Positions 9,285 to 18,351 of a stretch of DNA of 35,745 nt are shown here, one piece after another. The notes beneath the pieces are model-generated. The model saw only the letters and a program-made list of their open reading frames with translations. It ran no database searches and was not told where the DNA came from. The position numbers were made by a program, and so were the translations under genes. The DNA lies in NCBI GenBank assembly GCA_029068655.1, contig JAIECF010000033.1, forward strand, positions 1 through 35,745, given 5' to 3'. The number at the start of each line of letters is the position of its first letter. The first letter of the stretch is position 1. The stretch is from Muribaculaceae bacterium (GTDB lineage: Bacteria > Bacteroidota > Bacteroidia > Bacteroidales > Muribaculaceae).

Positions 9285-12176
9285 TTACTTAACGACGATC
9301 TTTGAAGCCTTTCCATTTGCAACCTTCACGTATACGCCGGGCTGCGGATTTGCTACCTCGGCGCCCTGGAGGTTGTAGTAGCGGACAGCTGAGACTGATT
9401 CAATCGAACCTACACTTGACTCTTTAGATTTGATGTTGTCGATGATGAGGAACATATTGCTCATGTCGACTGCATCGAACTCTTCTCCATACATCGATAG
9501 CGGAGCGTAGAGCCAGTTGAAGTATACGTGCTGGTTGTCTTCCACTGTATATTCAAATACTGTACCCTCCTTCATTGATGTGTCAAACATACCGGACATC
9601 CAATTGTATTTCCAGTCTTCAAGCATCATTAGCTCGCTTTCTGTCCATGGAGTCTCTTCCTCTGCTCTTGTGGCATTTTCTTCCTCATCCTGCGGAGCAC
9701 CTAAGAACTCTACTGGATATACACCTGCCCAGCCTTCAGGAAGATTGAAAGTGAGTGTTACAGTCTTGTCAGGGGTCTCTCCTGAAAGTACAATAGCATA
9801 ACGAGGTTGGTTCATCTCTACAATCTCCATATCTTCGGCCGACATTTCAAATCCTTTCAGATCGGAATATGCACCCTGCCATACCTCTACATCCTTGCTG
9901 CTGACGGTGATATCAAACTTCTCGGGAAGAGCGGGCAGTTCGGGCATTTCCTCTATTTTGGATACTGTCACCTGAAGCGAGATGATATTGTTTTCTGCGG
10001 CGTCAAACTGTTCTCCCTTGTAGAGGCGGATCATTGTTTCGTGAAGCAGACCGTCTGCAGGGAATGTGAACTGGTTGCCTTTCTTCCAGTCTGCGGCGAG
10101 TAGCGTCTCGATCGATTGCCATTCAGTTTCTCCGGCCCTTGTACGTGGTCCTACAGTATATTCAGATACATTCTCTGCATCGCTGATTAAGCCGTCCCAG
10201 CCTTCCGGAACTTCGAGAACAACTACTACTTCATCGCTTTCGCTCTCGCCCATTACCTTAATGGTCAGGATGCCGTTGTTTATCTCCTGGTTGTCTACAA
10301 GACCCTCCCCGAAGATTGATACGGGTATAAACTCAGGGAATGCAGGTGCCGGGTCGTCGATCTCTCCGCCTGCCTTCATGACATTGAAATTTATCTGGAT
10401 CTTCGAAGCGGTATAAACTTCGTCGCCTTTATAAAGAAGAACCTCGGCAAAATTATCCATTCCATCTATTTCGAATGTAACGGAGTTGCCTTTTATATAG
10501 CCCATGCCTCCTAAATAATTCTCAATAGGGGCCCAGTCTTCTGCACCTCTTGTCTTAGTGATTTCTTTTTCAGAAACTTCTGCCCATGGGGCAGAGATTA
10601 TATAGCCGTCCCATCCTTCAGGAGTGGCGAATGTCAGAGTGATGGATTCTTCTTCGCTCTCGCCTTCCACACTGAAGGTAAGCGTACCGTTTTCTGTAGC
10701 CTGAGCTACTGTCACTCCCTCAAGGTTATCGGCATTATTGATGGTATATTTGATTTCGTTGGGAAAGGTAGGCTCCGCGGGAGTGGGAGGTGTCGGATCG
10801 TCTGCATCTCCTGAAGGTTCGGAATATGCCAACGGTGCGATGTAGAAATATACTGTCGAGCCTCTCTTTGAGTATTTTACTACTCCTGTTACGTCATATG
10901 TGCCTGCCGGTTTGTAAGGTGTGCCGTATGTGTCCTGGAATTCATATGTAGTGCCGTCGGGGGTAGTGCCGTATGCCTTCGTAGTGTCGATTGCGGTTCC
11001 TTTCTCAAATGTCACGTTCTTAAGTGTGACAACTCTGTCGGCATCTGCTGGTGTTACTGAATTGACTTTCGGATAGACTACTTCTACTGTCTCGGTCGAT
11101 TTTGCAGGAAGACCTTCCCAGATAGGACTGTTGTAAATGGTGGCGTTTGTTGCGATCCAGCCGGCCGGTATCACCTGGCCTACACTATATATTGTAGTTC
11201 CTGTATTCGTCTGGCTGTTACGGTTGCGCATATCGTCGAAGCATGCGGCATTGCCTTCGCTGTCTATTACAAATGCGAAGCTCAGGTTGCCGAAGGTGAC
11301 GGTGGCTGGGAAGTTGACCTTCACACGGTCATAGATATCCGGTGCAAGTTCCAGGAGCTGTTTGATGTTGGATGCGGAAGGAATCACTTCCAGTTCATAC
11401 ATTGCATTGCCCGCTGCAAAGTCGGAGTTGCCTGCCGTAGCAGCCTTGATAAAGGTGGTGCCTTTCCCGACAAGCGTTACATTACCGGCTGCATCTACAG
11501 TAGCTGCGCTTTCATTTGAGCTTGACCATGAAATTTCAAGATTGTTGGGATTCTTGAGGGTAGGAGCCTTAAAGCTTTCACCTATGATTGCTTCATAAGA
11601 CTTGTCGTTGAATGAAAGACCACATTCCTGCTTTCCTCCGAGGTCGGGAGTATATTCGACATCGATGGAGTGGATGAAGCGCTGATAATAATTATTTGTC
11701 CATGAAAAGGTCACATTCTCCGAGCCTTCCTGATCGCTCCATTCCCAACTCCATAACGCACCGTCGTTTTCTCCTGATATTTCTTTGCCATTGAAAGGAA
11801 TGTCAAGAGTAGCGAGAGACTGTCCCGACATAACGAGTTTGACATAGGTAATCTTGCCTTTTGGCACTGTCAGGGATATCTCCGGAGTCATTCTCTTGGT
11901 TATTGATGAATACACACACAGGCCTGCGTTGGATCCTCCGGCATTGATCAATGCATATCCAAGACTGTTTTCAGAAGAATTGGTTGCTGAAAGTTCCACT
12001 CCGTCTTCTGTGAGGGAGAAACTGTTGGTAAATGTCAGATCCGCCTCAACCAAAGTTGTCTGACGGGTAAGACCTCCCATGTCGTCTTTGCCGTCGAATA
12101 CAAATTTGTATTCGTTAGCCATTCCGGCTATTGCCGAAACTGCCACGGCGGCGATTGTCAGTAATGTTTTTTTCAT
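9285..12176 (-). CDS. exported multidomain repeat protein, 963 aa
   Basis: I do not recognise a named family for the whole protein. The start chosen is MKKTLLTIAA, which begins a signal peptide (cut near residue 20). An upstream in-frame Met at 12257 is rejected because the promoter lies between the two. Residues 21-180 form an all-beta N-terminal domain. Residues 183-266 resemble a bacterial Ig-like (Big_2) domain, and about 280-450 resemble an OB-fold-like module. Three copies of an unnamed domain of about 130 residues follow (471-602, 612-740, 752-915), with core TPEGWDG, then KGN-x-TF and LYKG. The tail (926-963) reads YYNLQG then GVYVKVANGKASKIVVK, like Bacteroidales C-terminal sorting or processing tails. 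The downstream neighbour on this strand (850 aa) shares the repeat. It is probably cell-surface or secreted. Confidence 0.8.
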   Translation of the reverse strand: MKKTLLTIAAVAVSAIAGMANEYKFVFDGKDDMGGLTRQTTLVEADLTFTNSFSLTEDGVELSATNSSENSLGYALINAGGSNAGLCVYSSITKRMTPEISLTVPKGKITYVKLVMSGQSLATLDIPFNGKEISGENDGALWSWEWSDQEGSENVTFSWTNNYYQRFIHSIDVEYTPDLGGKQECGLSFNDKSYEAIIGESFKAPTLKNPNNLEISWSSSNESAATVDAAGNVTLVGKGTTFIKAATAGNSDFAAGNAMYELEVIPSASNIKQLLELAPDIYDRVKVNFPATVTFGNLSFAFVIDSEGNAACFDDMRNRNSQTNTGTTIYSVGQVIPAGWIATNATIYNSPIWEGLPAKSTETVEVVYPKVNSVTPADADRVVTLKNVTFEKGTAIDTTKAYGTTPDGTTYEFQDTYGTPYKPAGTYDVTGVVKYSKRGSTVYFYIAPLAYSEPSGDADDPTPPTPAEPTFPNEIKYTINNADNLEGVTVAQATENGTLTFSVEGESEEESITLTFATPEGWDGYIISAPWAEVSEKEITKTRGAEDWAPIENYLGGMGYIKGNSVTFEIDGMDNFAEVLLYKGDEVYTASKIQINFNVMKAGGEIDDPAPAFPEFIPVSIFGEGLVDNQEINNGILTIKVMGESESDEVVVVLEVPEGWDGLISDAENVSEYTVGPRTRAGETEWQSIETLLAADWKKGNQFTFPADGLLHETMIRLYKGEQFDAAENNIISLQVTVSKIEEMPELPALPEKFDITVSSKDVEVWQGAYSDLKGFEMSAEDMEIVEMNQPRYAIVLSGETPDKTVTLTFNLPEGWAGVYPVEFLGAPQDEEENATRAEEETPWTESELMMLEDWKYNWMSGMFDTSMKEGTVFEYTVEDNQHVYFNWLYAPLSMYGEEFDAVDMSNMFLIIDNIKSKESSVGSIESVSAVRYYNLQGAEVANPQPGVYVKVANGKASKIVVK

Positions 12177-12226
12177 TGTTAGTTGTTTATAGATTGTTTT
12201 TGGGCATCCATATGAATAGTTGCCTT

Positions 12227-12258
12227 CAAAATTACTAAAAATCTTCTGTATTTGCAAG
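12227..12258 (-). promoter_or_regulatory. promoter of the 963-aa repeat-protein gene
   Basis: On the minus strand a -33 TTG (12257-12255) is followed after 20 bases by TAATTTTG (12234-12227). Transcription would begin near 12222, leaving a leader of about 45 bases before the start at 12176. This position also decides the start codon. Confidence 0.75.
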
Positions 12259-12269
12259 CATTTTACACT

Positions 12270-12308
12270 AAAAATCCCCGAATCATTACGACTCGGGGAT
12301 TTTTTAAT
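12270..12308 (-). terminator. terminator of the 850-aa repeat-protein gene
   Basis: An 8-bp stem, ATCCCCGA with TCGGGGAT, is flanked by an A run and a T run. It lies between two same-strand genes and ends the upstream 850-aa gene just before the promoter of the 963-aa gene, so the two are separate units. Confidence 0.88.
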
Positions 12309-12327
12309 TTAAATTATAGTCTGAAAG

Positions 12328-14880
12328 TTACTTTACAACGACTTTCGTTGCCTTTCCGTCAACTACCTTCACATAGATACCCTTGGCAGGCTTGGCAATC
12401 TTGCCGCCATTCATATCGTAATAAGTGGCATTGCCGTCGACTGAATCAACAGATTCAACTGCAGTTCCGCTGCTCTTGCTTACTAAGACATTGATGTTGA
12501 TGCTGTTCATTACATCTGCAAAGCCATCCTTGACAAGCATAAACTGAGCATAATGCTCTTCTCCATCTGCAGGGAATGTCAGAGTGTTTGTCAAGCGCAA
12601 TCCTTCTTCAAGCATTTCATCAAGAGGCCACCATTCTGTCGGCATCACTTTCTTGCTGACATAAGGCATGATGTCGTAATTGTAGTCTACATCGGAATAT
12701 GCTATGAAATTATCCCACCCTTCGGGAACTTCAATCGTAATTGTAAATTCATCATCAGGACATTCTCCGGATATTTCGTATGCGAGGATCTCATCATCTT
12801 CTATCTGTTCAATATTTAGGTCCGGACAGCTTGAAGTGATTACATATGATTCTGGAACTTCAGGAGCATCAGGAGTCGGCTGTGCGGCATTGATCATCAT
12901 CTCGATATAGCTTTCGATCTCCTCTCCGTCAAATGCGAAGTTAAAGCTTTCTCCATCTTCGTTGGCAGATGCAAGAGCCTGAGCTGCCCATCCTCTGTAT
13001 TGTTCGATCATATTTGCAATCTCTTCCCATTCTGTGAAGTCGAAATCTGGATTATTCTCCTTTATTTCTTCTACAGCAGACTCATATTCAGCCTGAAGTG
13101 CATCCAGCTCTGCGATTACTGCATCGTAAGCTTTCTGATTTTCTTCAGTGACATCACCAGCCTTGCTGACCAGTACCTCTATGTTGATGGCATTGGCAAT
13201 GTCAGCTTCATCTTCCTTATACGGAATTAACTGACCATAGTGTTCGTCTCCATCTGCCGGGAATGTGAGGGAGTTTGTCTTTATCAATCCGTCTCCAAGC
13301 AGATCTTCCACCGGAACCCATTCGGATGCATTTACCTTCTTTAGAGGTTCTATGTCCGGGTTGTAGTTGCAATCGGAGTAAGCGAGGAAGCCATCCATGC
13401 CTTCCGGAGTCTCTATTGTCACAGTATATTCATCATCCGGACACTTACCGGTCACTGTTATTGTATAGACACCTTCATAGTCTCCTTGGGTTACGTCAAG
13501 ACTCGGGCAGCTGGTGCTGACTTTATATATTTCCTGGCTTACTTTTGCTGTAATTGAAATGAAGGCATTTTCATCCACTTCTTCTCCCTTATAAAGGTAA
13601 GCATAAGCAAATTCCCAATTTCCTGTTGCTTTAAATGTAAGTTTGTTGCCTTTGATATAGCCTTCTTCAAGCATATATTCAATTGGAACCCAGCTATGTT
13701 CTATTGAAGCTATCTTTTTCGGACCGACATTGTGATCTCCGACAGTTATGTTTTCTGAGAATGGAAGAATCACAAATCCGTCCCAACCTTCCGGTACGTC
13801 GAGTACTAATTCATATTCCTCTTCAGCTATTGCTCCTGTCACATCAATGTAAATTGATCCATCTTCTGCATCTTGTTCTTGTTCCACGATCAGACCCTCA
13901 GCAAAAGTAGTGACGTTGATCTCCGCGGGAATATTGGATTCATCATCTCCGGGTTCGTCATCTCCGGGTTCGTCTGGAACGTTACCTTTGCTCTTGCTTA
14001 CAGTGAGATCAAAGTGGATAAATGTCACGCATGCCTTATCACCCTTGATTAATGCGATGTCACCCCATTGGGCCTCTCCATTAGTATTGTACGTAATTGT
14101 ATTACCCTCTTTGAATCCCATTCCCAGGATACCTGACACGGGGATCAATTCTACGCCACGGGTCTTTACTGTGCTGATCTCTCCTTCACCCCACTGGTCG
14201 GATATCATCAATCCGTCCCAGCCTTCAGGAGTCTCGAATGTAACTGAAATCGTATTAGCTGCACATTCTCCACTGACGCTGAAGACTTGAGTTGTCTCGT
14301 CAAGAAGCTGCCTTACTTCTATGCCCGGAAGCTCCTTTTCTCCGTTGAGGGTATAATTAAGATGATCAGGGAAAGCAGGAACATCAACGTCATCCCCGGT
14401 TCCGGATCCTTGAGCTTTCGATACCTGCATCTCTATATCGATAGAAATATCCCAGAAATTGTCGCCTTTTACCAGGTAGATAGTGCCATAGTTGTCTTTC
14501 CCATCTACGGGGAAGTTGAAGGAATTGCCTTTTTTATATTGCGATTGAATTCTGCTTAGCGGCAGCCAATGGTCTCCGCTTCTTGTCTGGAATGGAGTGT
14601 TTCCGCCGTCGAGGACTGAATCGATCAATGAGTAATCCCACCCTTCCGGAGTTGTGAAGTCCATTGTTATGGCATCTGCGTCACATTCTCCGGTGATTTT
14701 GATTGTCAGACATTGAGAACCATCGTATGGAACCATTGTCTGGCTTACATTGACCCCTGACAGTTCTTTTACTCCATTTAAGGTGAAGTCAAGCTCACTT
14801 GGATAGACCGCCTCGTCTTGAGCTATAGCCATTGCAGCTCCGGCTGCAAGTGCTACGCATGAAAGTAAAACTTTTCTCAT
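12328..14880 (-). CDS. exported repeat protein with five copies of an unnamed domain, 850 aa
   Basis: No named family is recognised. Residues 1-20 form a signal peptide ending MAIAQDE. Five copies of a domain of 120-135 residues follow at about 26-155, 167-296, 317-450, 453-573 and 679-803. Each has a beta-rich first half ending PEGWDG or a variant, then a W-x-P-(I/L/V) segment, KGN or a variant before a TF-type strand, and a final strand ending VSK. Copies 4 and 5 are separated by an acidic helical segment (580-665, probable coiled coil). Copies 2 and 3 are separated by an acidic linker built from a duplicated 15-bp unit. The tail (806-850) is YYDMNGGK then GIYVKVVDGKATKVVVK. The protein is strongly acidic. 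A surface or secreted location is likely, and the function is unknown. Confidence 0.8.
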   Translation of the reverse strand: MRKVLLSCVALAAGAAMAIAQDEAVYPSELDFTLNGVKELSGVNVSQTMVPYDGSQCLTIKITGECDADAITMDFTTPEGWDYSLIDSVLDGGNTPFQTRSGDHWLPLSRIQSQYKKGNSFNFPVDGKDNYGTIYLVKGDNFWDISIDIEMQVSKAQGSGTGDDVDVPAFPDHLNYTLNGEKELPGIEVRQLLDETTQVFSVSGECAANTISVTFETPEGWDGLMISDQWGEGEISTVKTRGVELIPVSGILGMGFKEGNTITYNTNGEAQWGDIALIKGDKACVTFIHFDLTVSKSKGNVPDEPGDDEPGDDESNIPAEINVTTFAEGLIVEQEQDAEDGSIYIDVTGAIAEEEYELVLDVPEGWDGFVILPFSENITVGDHNVGPKKIASIEHSWVPIEYMLEEGYIKGNKLTFKATGNWEFAYAYLYKGEEVDENAFISITAKVSQEIYKVSTSCPSLDVTQGDYEGVYTITVTGKCPDDEYTVTIETPEGMDGFLAYSDCNYNPDIEPLKKVNASEWVPVEDLLGDGLIKTNSLTFPADGDEHYGQLIPYKEDEADIANAINIEVLVSKAGDVTEENQKAYDAVIAELDALQAEYESAVEEIKENNPDFDFTEWEEIANMIEQYRGWAAQALASANEDGESFNFAFDGEEIESYIEMMINAAQPTPDAPEVPESYVITSSCPDLNIEQIEDDEILAYEISGECPDDEFTITIEVPEGWDNFIAYSDVDYNYDIMPYVSKKVMPTEWWPLDEMLEEGLRLTNTLTFPADGEEHYAQFMLVKDGFADVMNSININVLVSKSSGTAVESVDSVDGNATYYDMNGGKIAKPAKGIYVKVVDGKATKVVVK
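13944..13973. repeat. perfect 15-bp tandem duplication inside the 850-aa gene
   Basis: Two identical adjacent 15-bp units (CATCTCCGGGTTCGT on the plus strand) encode a repeated five-residue acidic DDEPG unit in the linker between domain copies 2 and 3. The length keeps the reading frame, so copy-number change would only lengthen or shorten the linker. Confidence 0.9.
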
Positions 14881-14991
14881 TTGTTAATTGATTATGGTTG
14901 TTGATGTTACATCTCGAATCTTACCGGAGTCCTGATTGTGGGTTTTACTGCACTCAATCGGAATCTTTATTCATTCGGAAATGATATTTTG

Positions 14992-14999
14992 CAAAATTA
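14992..14999 (-). promoter_or_regulatory. probable -7 box for the 850-aa gene
   Basis: The minus strand reads TAATTTTG here, predicting transcription near 14987 and a leader of about 107 bases. The -33 element is weak, with only a TTG at an unusually short distance. Confidence 0.5.
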
Positions 15000-15089
15000 G
15001 TAAAAATATTCCGCAACTTATAATATTTTTTCGATTTTTTTTACCAAAACAACAAAAAAGTTCTTATTTTGAAAGTTCTTGAACATTTG

Positions 15090-15121
15090 TTTGGACTCTT
15101 TAGATTAATTTATTAATTTTG
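15090..15121 (+). promoter_or_regulatory. canonical Bacteroidetes promoter for the first 443-aa gene
   Basis: TTTG (15090-15093), 20 bases, then TAATTTTG (15114-15121). Transcription would begin near 15127, giving a leader of about 85 bases that contains a hairpin. Confidence 0.8.
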
Positions 15122-15211
15122 TATCCAAGATTAATCTTAGTCAAGATTATGTAGCGATTATTGGCTCTATCGCTTCTACTTTAATATTAATTTTGAGCCT
15201 TTATATTTATT

Positions 15212-16543
15212 ATGAAAAGAATTTTTACTTTTTCTTTAGCTGCCGCCCTATGTGCTGCCGCTACTGCCGAGGAGTTGAAGGTCCTTTCGTGTGGTCTCGG
15301 TATCCCTGGTAAGGATGAACCTCAGCTTATGTTGTTGAGCATATCTCCTAACGGAAAGTATGCCTGTGGAGCCATTGAAATAGGTGATGGGGTTTTCATT
15401 GCAAATCTCGAAACTAATGAAGTTAAGTTTAATGTGCCTGATCTTCTTGACGATGATGGAACTTCTCTACGTCGGGTAGATAATAACGGACTTTCTATAG
15501 GATTTTGCGCAGATTATGCCTTGATGTGGCAGTTCGAGGATGCTATGCCATACTATTTATTCGGTATGGAAGGAACAAGAGGTCTCCTCGGAGAAGCTCT
15601 CACTAATGATGGCAGTATGCTGGTGGGTTCGATATTGGAGTCTGATACCAATGCTGCATTTTCCACAGATGGCGGCGAAGTGTGGAACCGCCTTCCGATG
15701 CCCCCCGAAGAGGAGGTGCTTAAGCTTCTTAAAGTCATGCCGCAGATATCCTCTGCAAAGCGTGTGAGTGGTGACGGCAAGGTGATTCTCGGTTGTGTCG
15801 GAAGCTTTACTCTGCCTTGTCTATGGCTGATGAACGATGAGGGCGAATTCGTGCCTGATTTATTTCCTGTGAGGTATGTAAAATTGTCTGAGGCGGATTT
15901 GGATAATGATGAAAGACCGCTGGTAGGTCTGTCTGCATCGTATATTGCACTTAGCAACAACGGACGTTATGTCGCATTCTTGGGTATTATAATAAAGAAT
16001 GGACAGGATACATTGGTGCCCGTCGTTTACGATATTCAGACAAAATCCCTTAACGTTTATTCCGAGACTCAGGAAATAGATGTCACCGGCGAAGGTCTCT
16101 ATCCTTCTGCGGTCAGCGACGACGGTACATTTATCGGTACGATTGGTATGCCGCTTCATGGTTCTTTCGGAAGCTTTATCATGAAGGCGGGAGAGACTCA
16201 GGCAGAAACGTTCTCAGATGCTTTCCCCGAGTTCTTAGAGAGATACGGACAGTCAGATTTTTACGGTTTCAATTGTCCTACAGCTATGTCTGCTGACGGC
16301 CGCTATATCTCAGGCTATACTTTCTATAGCGATGATTACTATGACCAATCTACCCCGGGTTACTACGAGTCATATGTAATAGATAGAGGTGCTGAAGTAG
16401 GAGCAGTGGATAGACTTACTTATGATTCTAAGAATCACCAAGCGATCTATTCTATTGATGGCCGTAGCATGCGCGGGCTCACTAAAGGTCTTAACATAGT
16501 CCGCAATGCCGACGGCACTGTCTCAAAGATACTCAAGAAATAA
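15212..16543 (+). CDS. exported S-x-D/N-G-x5-G repeat protein, paralogue 1
   Basis: This 443-aa protein has a signal peptide (residues 1-19) and about six repeats spaced through the chain, of the form SPNGKYACG, SGDGKVILG, SNNGRYVAF, SDDGTFIGT and SADGRYISG. This pattern is typical of beta-propeller-like and HAF-type extracellular repeats, so a propeller fold is likely. The C-terminus ends YSIDGRSMRGLTKGLNIV then a short basic stretch, a tail of the kind seen in exported Bacteroidales proteins. The next gene is a close paralogue of identical length with motifs in the same order, so they arose by tandem duplication. The ligand and role are unknown. It has its own promoter and terminator. Confidence 0.75.
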   Translation: MKRIFTFSLAAALCAAATAEELKVLSCGLGIPGKDEPQLMLLSISPNGKYACGAIEIGDGVFIANLETNEVKFNVPDLLDDDGTSLRRVDNNGLSIGFCADYALMWQFEDAMPYYLFGMEGTRGLLGEALTNDGSMLVGSILESDTNAAFSTDGGEVWNRLPMPPEEEVLKLLKVMPQISSAKRVSGDGKVILGCVGSFTLPCLWLMNDEGEFVPDLFPVRYVKLSEADLDNDERPLVGLSASYIALSNNGRYVAFLGIIIKNGQDTLVPVVYDIQTKSLNVYSETQEIDVTGEGLYPSAVSDDGTFIGTIGMPLHGSFGSFIMKAGETQAETFSDAFPEFLERYGQSDFYGFNCPTAMSADGRYISGYTFYSDDYYDQSTPGYYESYVIDRGAEVGAVDRLTYDSKNHQAIYSIDGRSMRGLTKGLNIVRNADGTVSKILKK

Positions 16544-16640
16544 TATCATATTATTAAGTTGTTTAAATTCAGCATGTTTTAATCTTATGCGGCCTCTTCG
16601 AGAGATTATTGAGCATGCGAAAGTTGAGTTAAGTTATTAA

Positions 16641-16670
16641 ATGCGAGGGTTTTTCTCCTCGCATTTTTTG
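16641..16670 (+). terminator. terminator of the first 443-aa gene
   Basis: A 9-bp perfect stem, AATGCGAGG with CCTCGCATT, has an 8-base loop and a run of T. Confidence 0.88.
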
Positions 16671-16810
16671 TTTCATCCCACCGAAGCCCACATGCTCGCT
16701 CAAGTATAAGATATCAGTCAGACAAGTCAGTTTGACGGGTGACATGTGTTTTTGAAATCATAAAAAATATTAAAATTTTAGCTAAACCGGCACATTTAAC
16801 AAATCGATAT

Positions 16811-16841
16811 TTTGTTTTTTTAGATATTATTCATAAATTTG
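16811..16841 (+). promoter_or_regulatory. canonical Bacteroidetes promoter for the second 443-aa gene
   Basis: TTTG (16811-16814), 19 bases, then TAAATTTG (16834-16841). Transcription would begin near 16847, giving a leader of about 145 bases. Confidence 0.8.
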
Positions 16842-16991
16842 CATCATAACAGAGTCATTATTGATTCATATCGGATATCAATTTATATTGATTGATATGT
16901 TAAACTATTTTCTAAGAAAGGTGTCTATATAAGATGCGGGGCATAAAGGCTCTTGCCTTGCGTTCTTTCTCATTAGAGCCATGATGGAATT

Positions 16992-18323
16992 ATGAAGAAA
17001 ATTTTTACATTGGCTTTGTCGCTTGCCGTGGGCACATCGCTTTTTGCAGATAGTCTCCAGATTTTTAAATGTTCCGAAGACGGTATTCCGGGCATGACAG
17101 AACCTCAGCTTATGGGTTTTTCCATTTCAGCAAACGGCAGATATATATGTGGTGCAATCGAGCAGGGTGGTGGTGTCTTTATCGCTGACTGTGAGACGGG
17201 CGAAGTAAAATGGAAGATGGCTGATGAAGCCGGAGGTGAGTTGCGCAGTGTCGACAATGCCGGCAGCTCGATCGGATTTCTTGATGACGATGGAGTTGTT
17301 GTATCATTTGAGACCTTAGGTGTAGATATACTTCAGAGGCCAGAGGGCGTGAGGGGAATTCTCGGAGAGTCGTTGTCTAACGACGGACGCGTTAAGGTCG
17401 GTTCTTTTACAGAACAGTCGTTTAATACAGTCGCCGCTTTCAGTAGCGACGGGTCTGACTGGAGCGCTCTCCCAAGTCCAACCGATGCTGAACTTGGAAA
17501 TCTTAAGGATCACATCAATAAAATGTCTACCGCTAAAGTTGTAAGTGGTGATGGAAAAGTGATTTTGGGACATCTTGGAAGCTTTACCTTTCCGATAATC
17601 TGGAAGATCAATGATGCAGGAGAGTACCTTCCCGATTTCTTTCCCGCTCGTTATGTAAAGGCATCTGATGAAGACATTGCCGATGATTCAAAGGAGTTGT
17701 ACGGACTTCCTGCTTTTTATACCGCTATGAGCAATAACGGCAAGTATGTCGGAGGAGTCGGCACAATAAAAGAGGAGTCAGGTGCATTTCGTATTGTTCC
17801 TGTCATCTATAATACGGAAGATAAGTCTATAAAGCTTTATAAGGAATATCAGGATATAGATTACCAGGGTCTGGGTCTTTATCCTCGCGCGATTGCCGAC
17901 GATGGTACTTTCATCGGTACAATAGGAGAGCCTTTCACCAATTCTATAGGTAGCTTTATCATGAGGGCCGGAGAGGAAACCGCAGAGCTTTTTGTCGACG
18001 CATTCCCTGCGTATGCTGAGATGCTCGGTCCTTCTGATATAGAAGGAGGCATGAATGTGCCTACAGGTATTTCTGCCGATGGCTCATCAATCGTTGGATA
18101 TACCTATTACAGCGAGAATCTGGATATCTACGATGATTCGCCTGCATATTATCTCACTTATGTGATTCACACCGGGCTTGCTGGAGTCGATGGTGTATCT
18201 TCCGACATGAAATCCACTCCCGAGGCAGTATATTCTATCGACGGTCGCTCTATGAAAGAGATGACCAAGGGCATAAATATCGTCCGTAAAGCCGACGGCA
18301 CTGTCAGCAAACTCCTAAAGTAA
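16992..18323 (+). CDS. exported S-x-D/N-G-x5-G repeat protein, paralogue 2
   Basis: This 443-aa tandem paralogue of the preceding protein starts with a signal peptide (residues 1-20, ending near LFADS). The repeat motifs keep the order of paralogue 1: SANGRYICG, SNDGRVKVG, SGDGKVILG, SNNGKYVGG, ADDGTFIGT and SADGSSIVG. The shared segment DGKVILGHLGSFTFP corresponds to DGKVILGCVGSFTLP in paralogue 1. The C-terminus YSIDGRSMKEMTKGINIV plus a short basic end matches too. Intervening loops have diverged, so the copies are not recent. It has its own promoter and shares a bidirectional terminator with the convergent WG gene. The function is unknown. Confidence 0.75.
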   Translation: MKKIFTLALSLAVGTSLFADSLQIFKCSEDGIPGMTEPQLMGFSISANGRYICGAIEQGGGVFIADCETGEVKWKMADEAGGELRSVDNAGSSIGFLDDDGVVVSFETLGVDILQRPEGVRGILGESLSNDGRVKVGSFTEQSFNTVAAFSSDGSDWSALPSPTDAELGNLKDHINKMSTAKVVSGDGKVILGHLGSFTFPIIWKINDAGEYLPDFFPARYVKASDEDIADDSKELYGLPAFYTAMSNNGKYVGGVGTIKEESGAFRIVPVIYNTEDKSIKLYKEYQDIDYQGLGLYPRAIADDGTFIGTIGEPFTNSIGSFIMRAGEETAELFVDAFPAYAEMLGPSDIEGGMNVPTGISADGSSIVGYTYYSENLDIYDDSPAYYLTYVIHTGLAGVDGVSSDMKSTPEAVYSIDGRSMKEMTKGINIVRKADGTVSKLLK

Positions 18324-18351
18324 TTTCAAAAATAATATTCCTATAAAATCA

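Larger units (their letters stand above)
14881..15211. other. 331-bp divergent intergenic region with two promoters
   Basis: No gene is seen. The left part holds the leader and -7 box of the minus-strand 850-aa gene. The middle is very AT-rich. The right part holds a canonical promoter for the plus-strand gene. Its leader contains a hairpin (GTAGCGAT at 15151 pairing with a bulged ATCGCTTCTAC at 15169). Confidence 0.7.
16544..16991. other. 448-bp intergenic region: terminator, promoter and leader
   Basis: No gene is seen. A terminator lies at 16641-16670 and a canonical promoter at 16811-16841. The leader of the second paralogue contains an AT-rich dyad near 16876-16900 and a possible stem, GGCTCT (16949) with AGAGCC (16976), just before the start codon. 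The rest (about 16675-16810) holds nothing I recognise. Confidence 0.65.

Noticed and set aside
12177-12257. Longer N-terminus (27 extra residues) for the 963-aa repeat protein
   Set aside because: The extension contains the predicted promoter and would bury the signal peptide; MKKTLLTIAA is the natural start.
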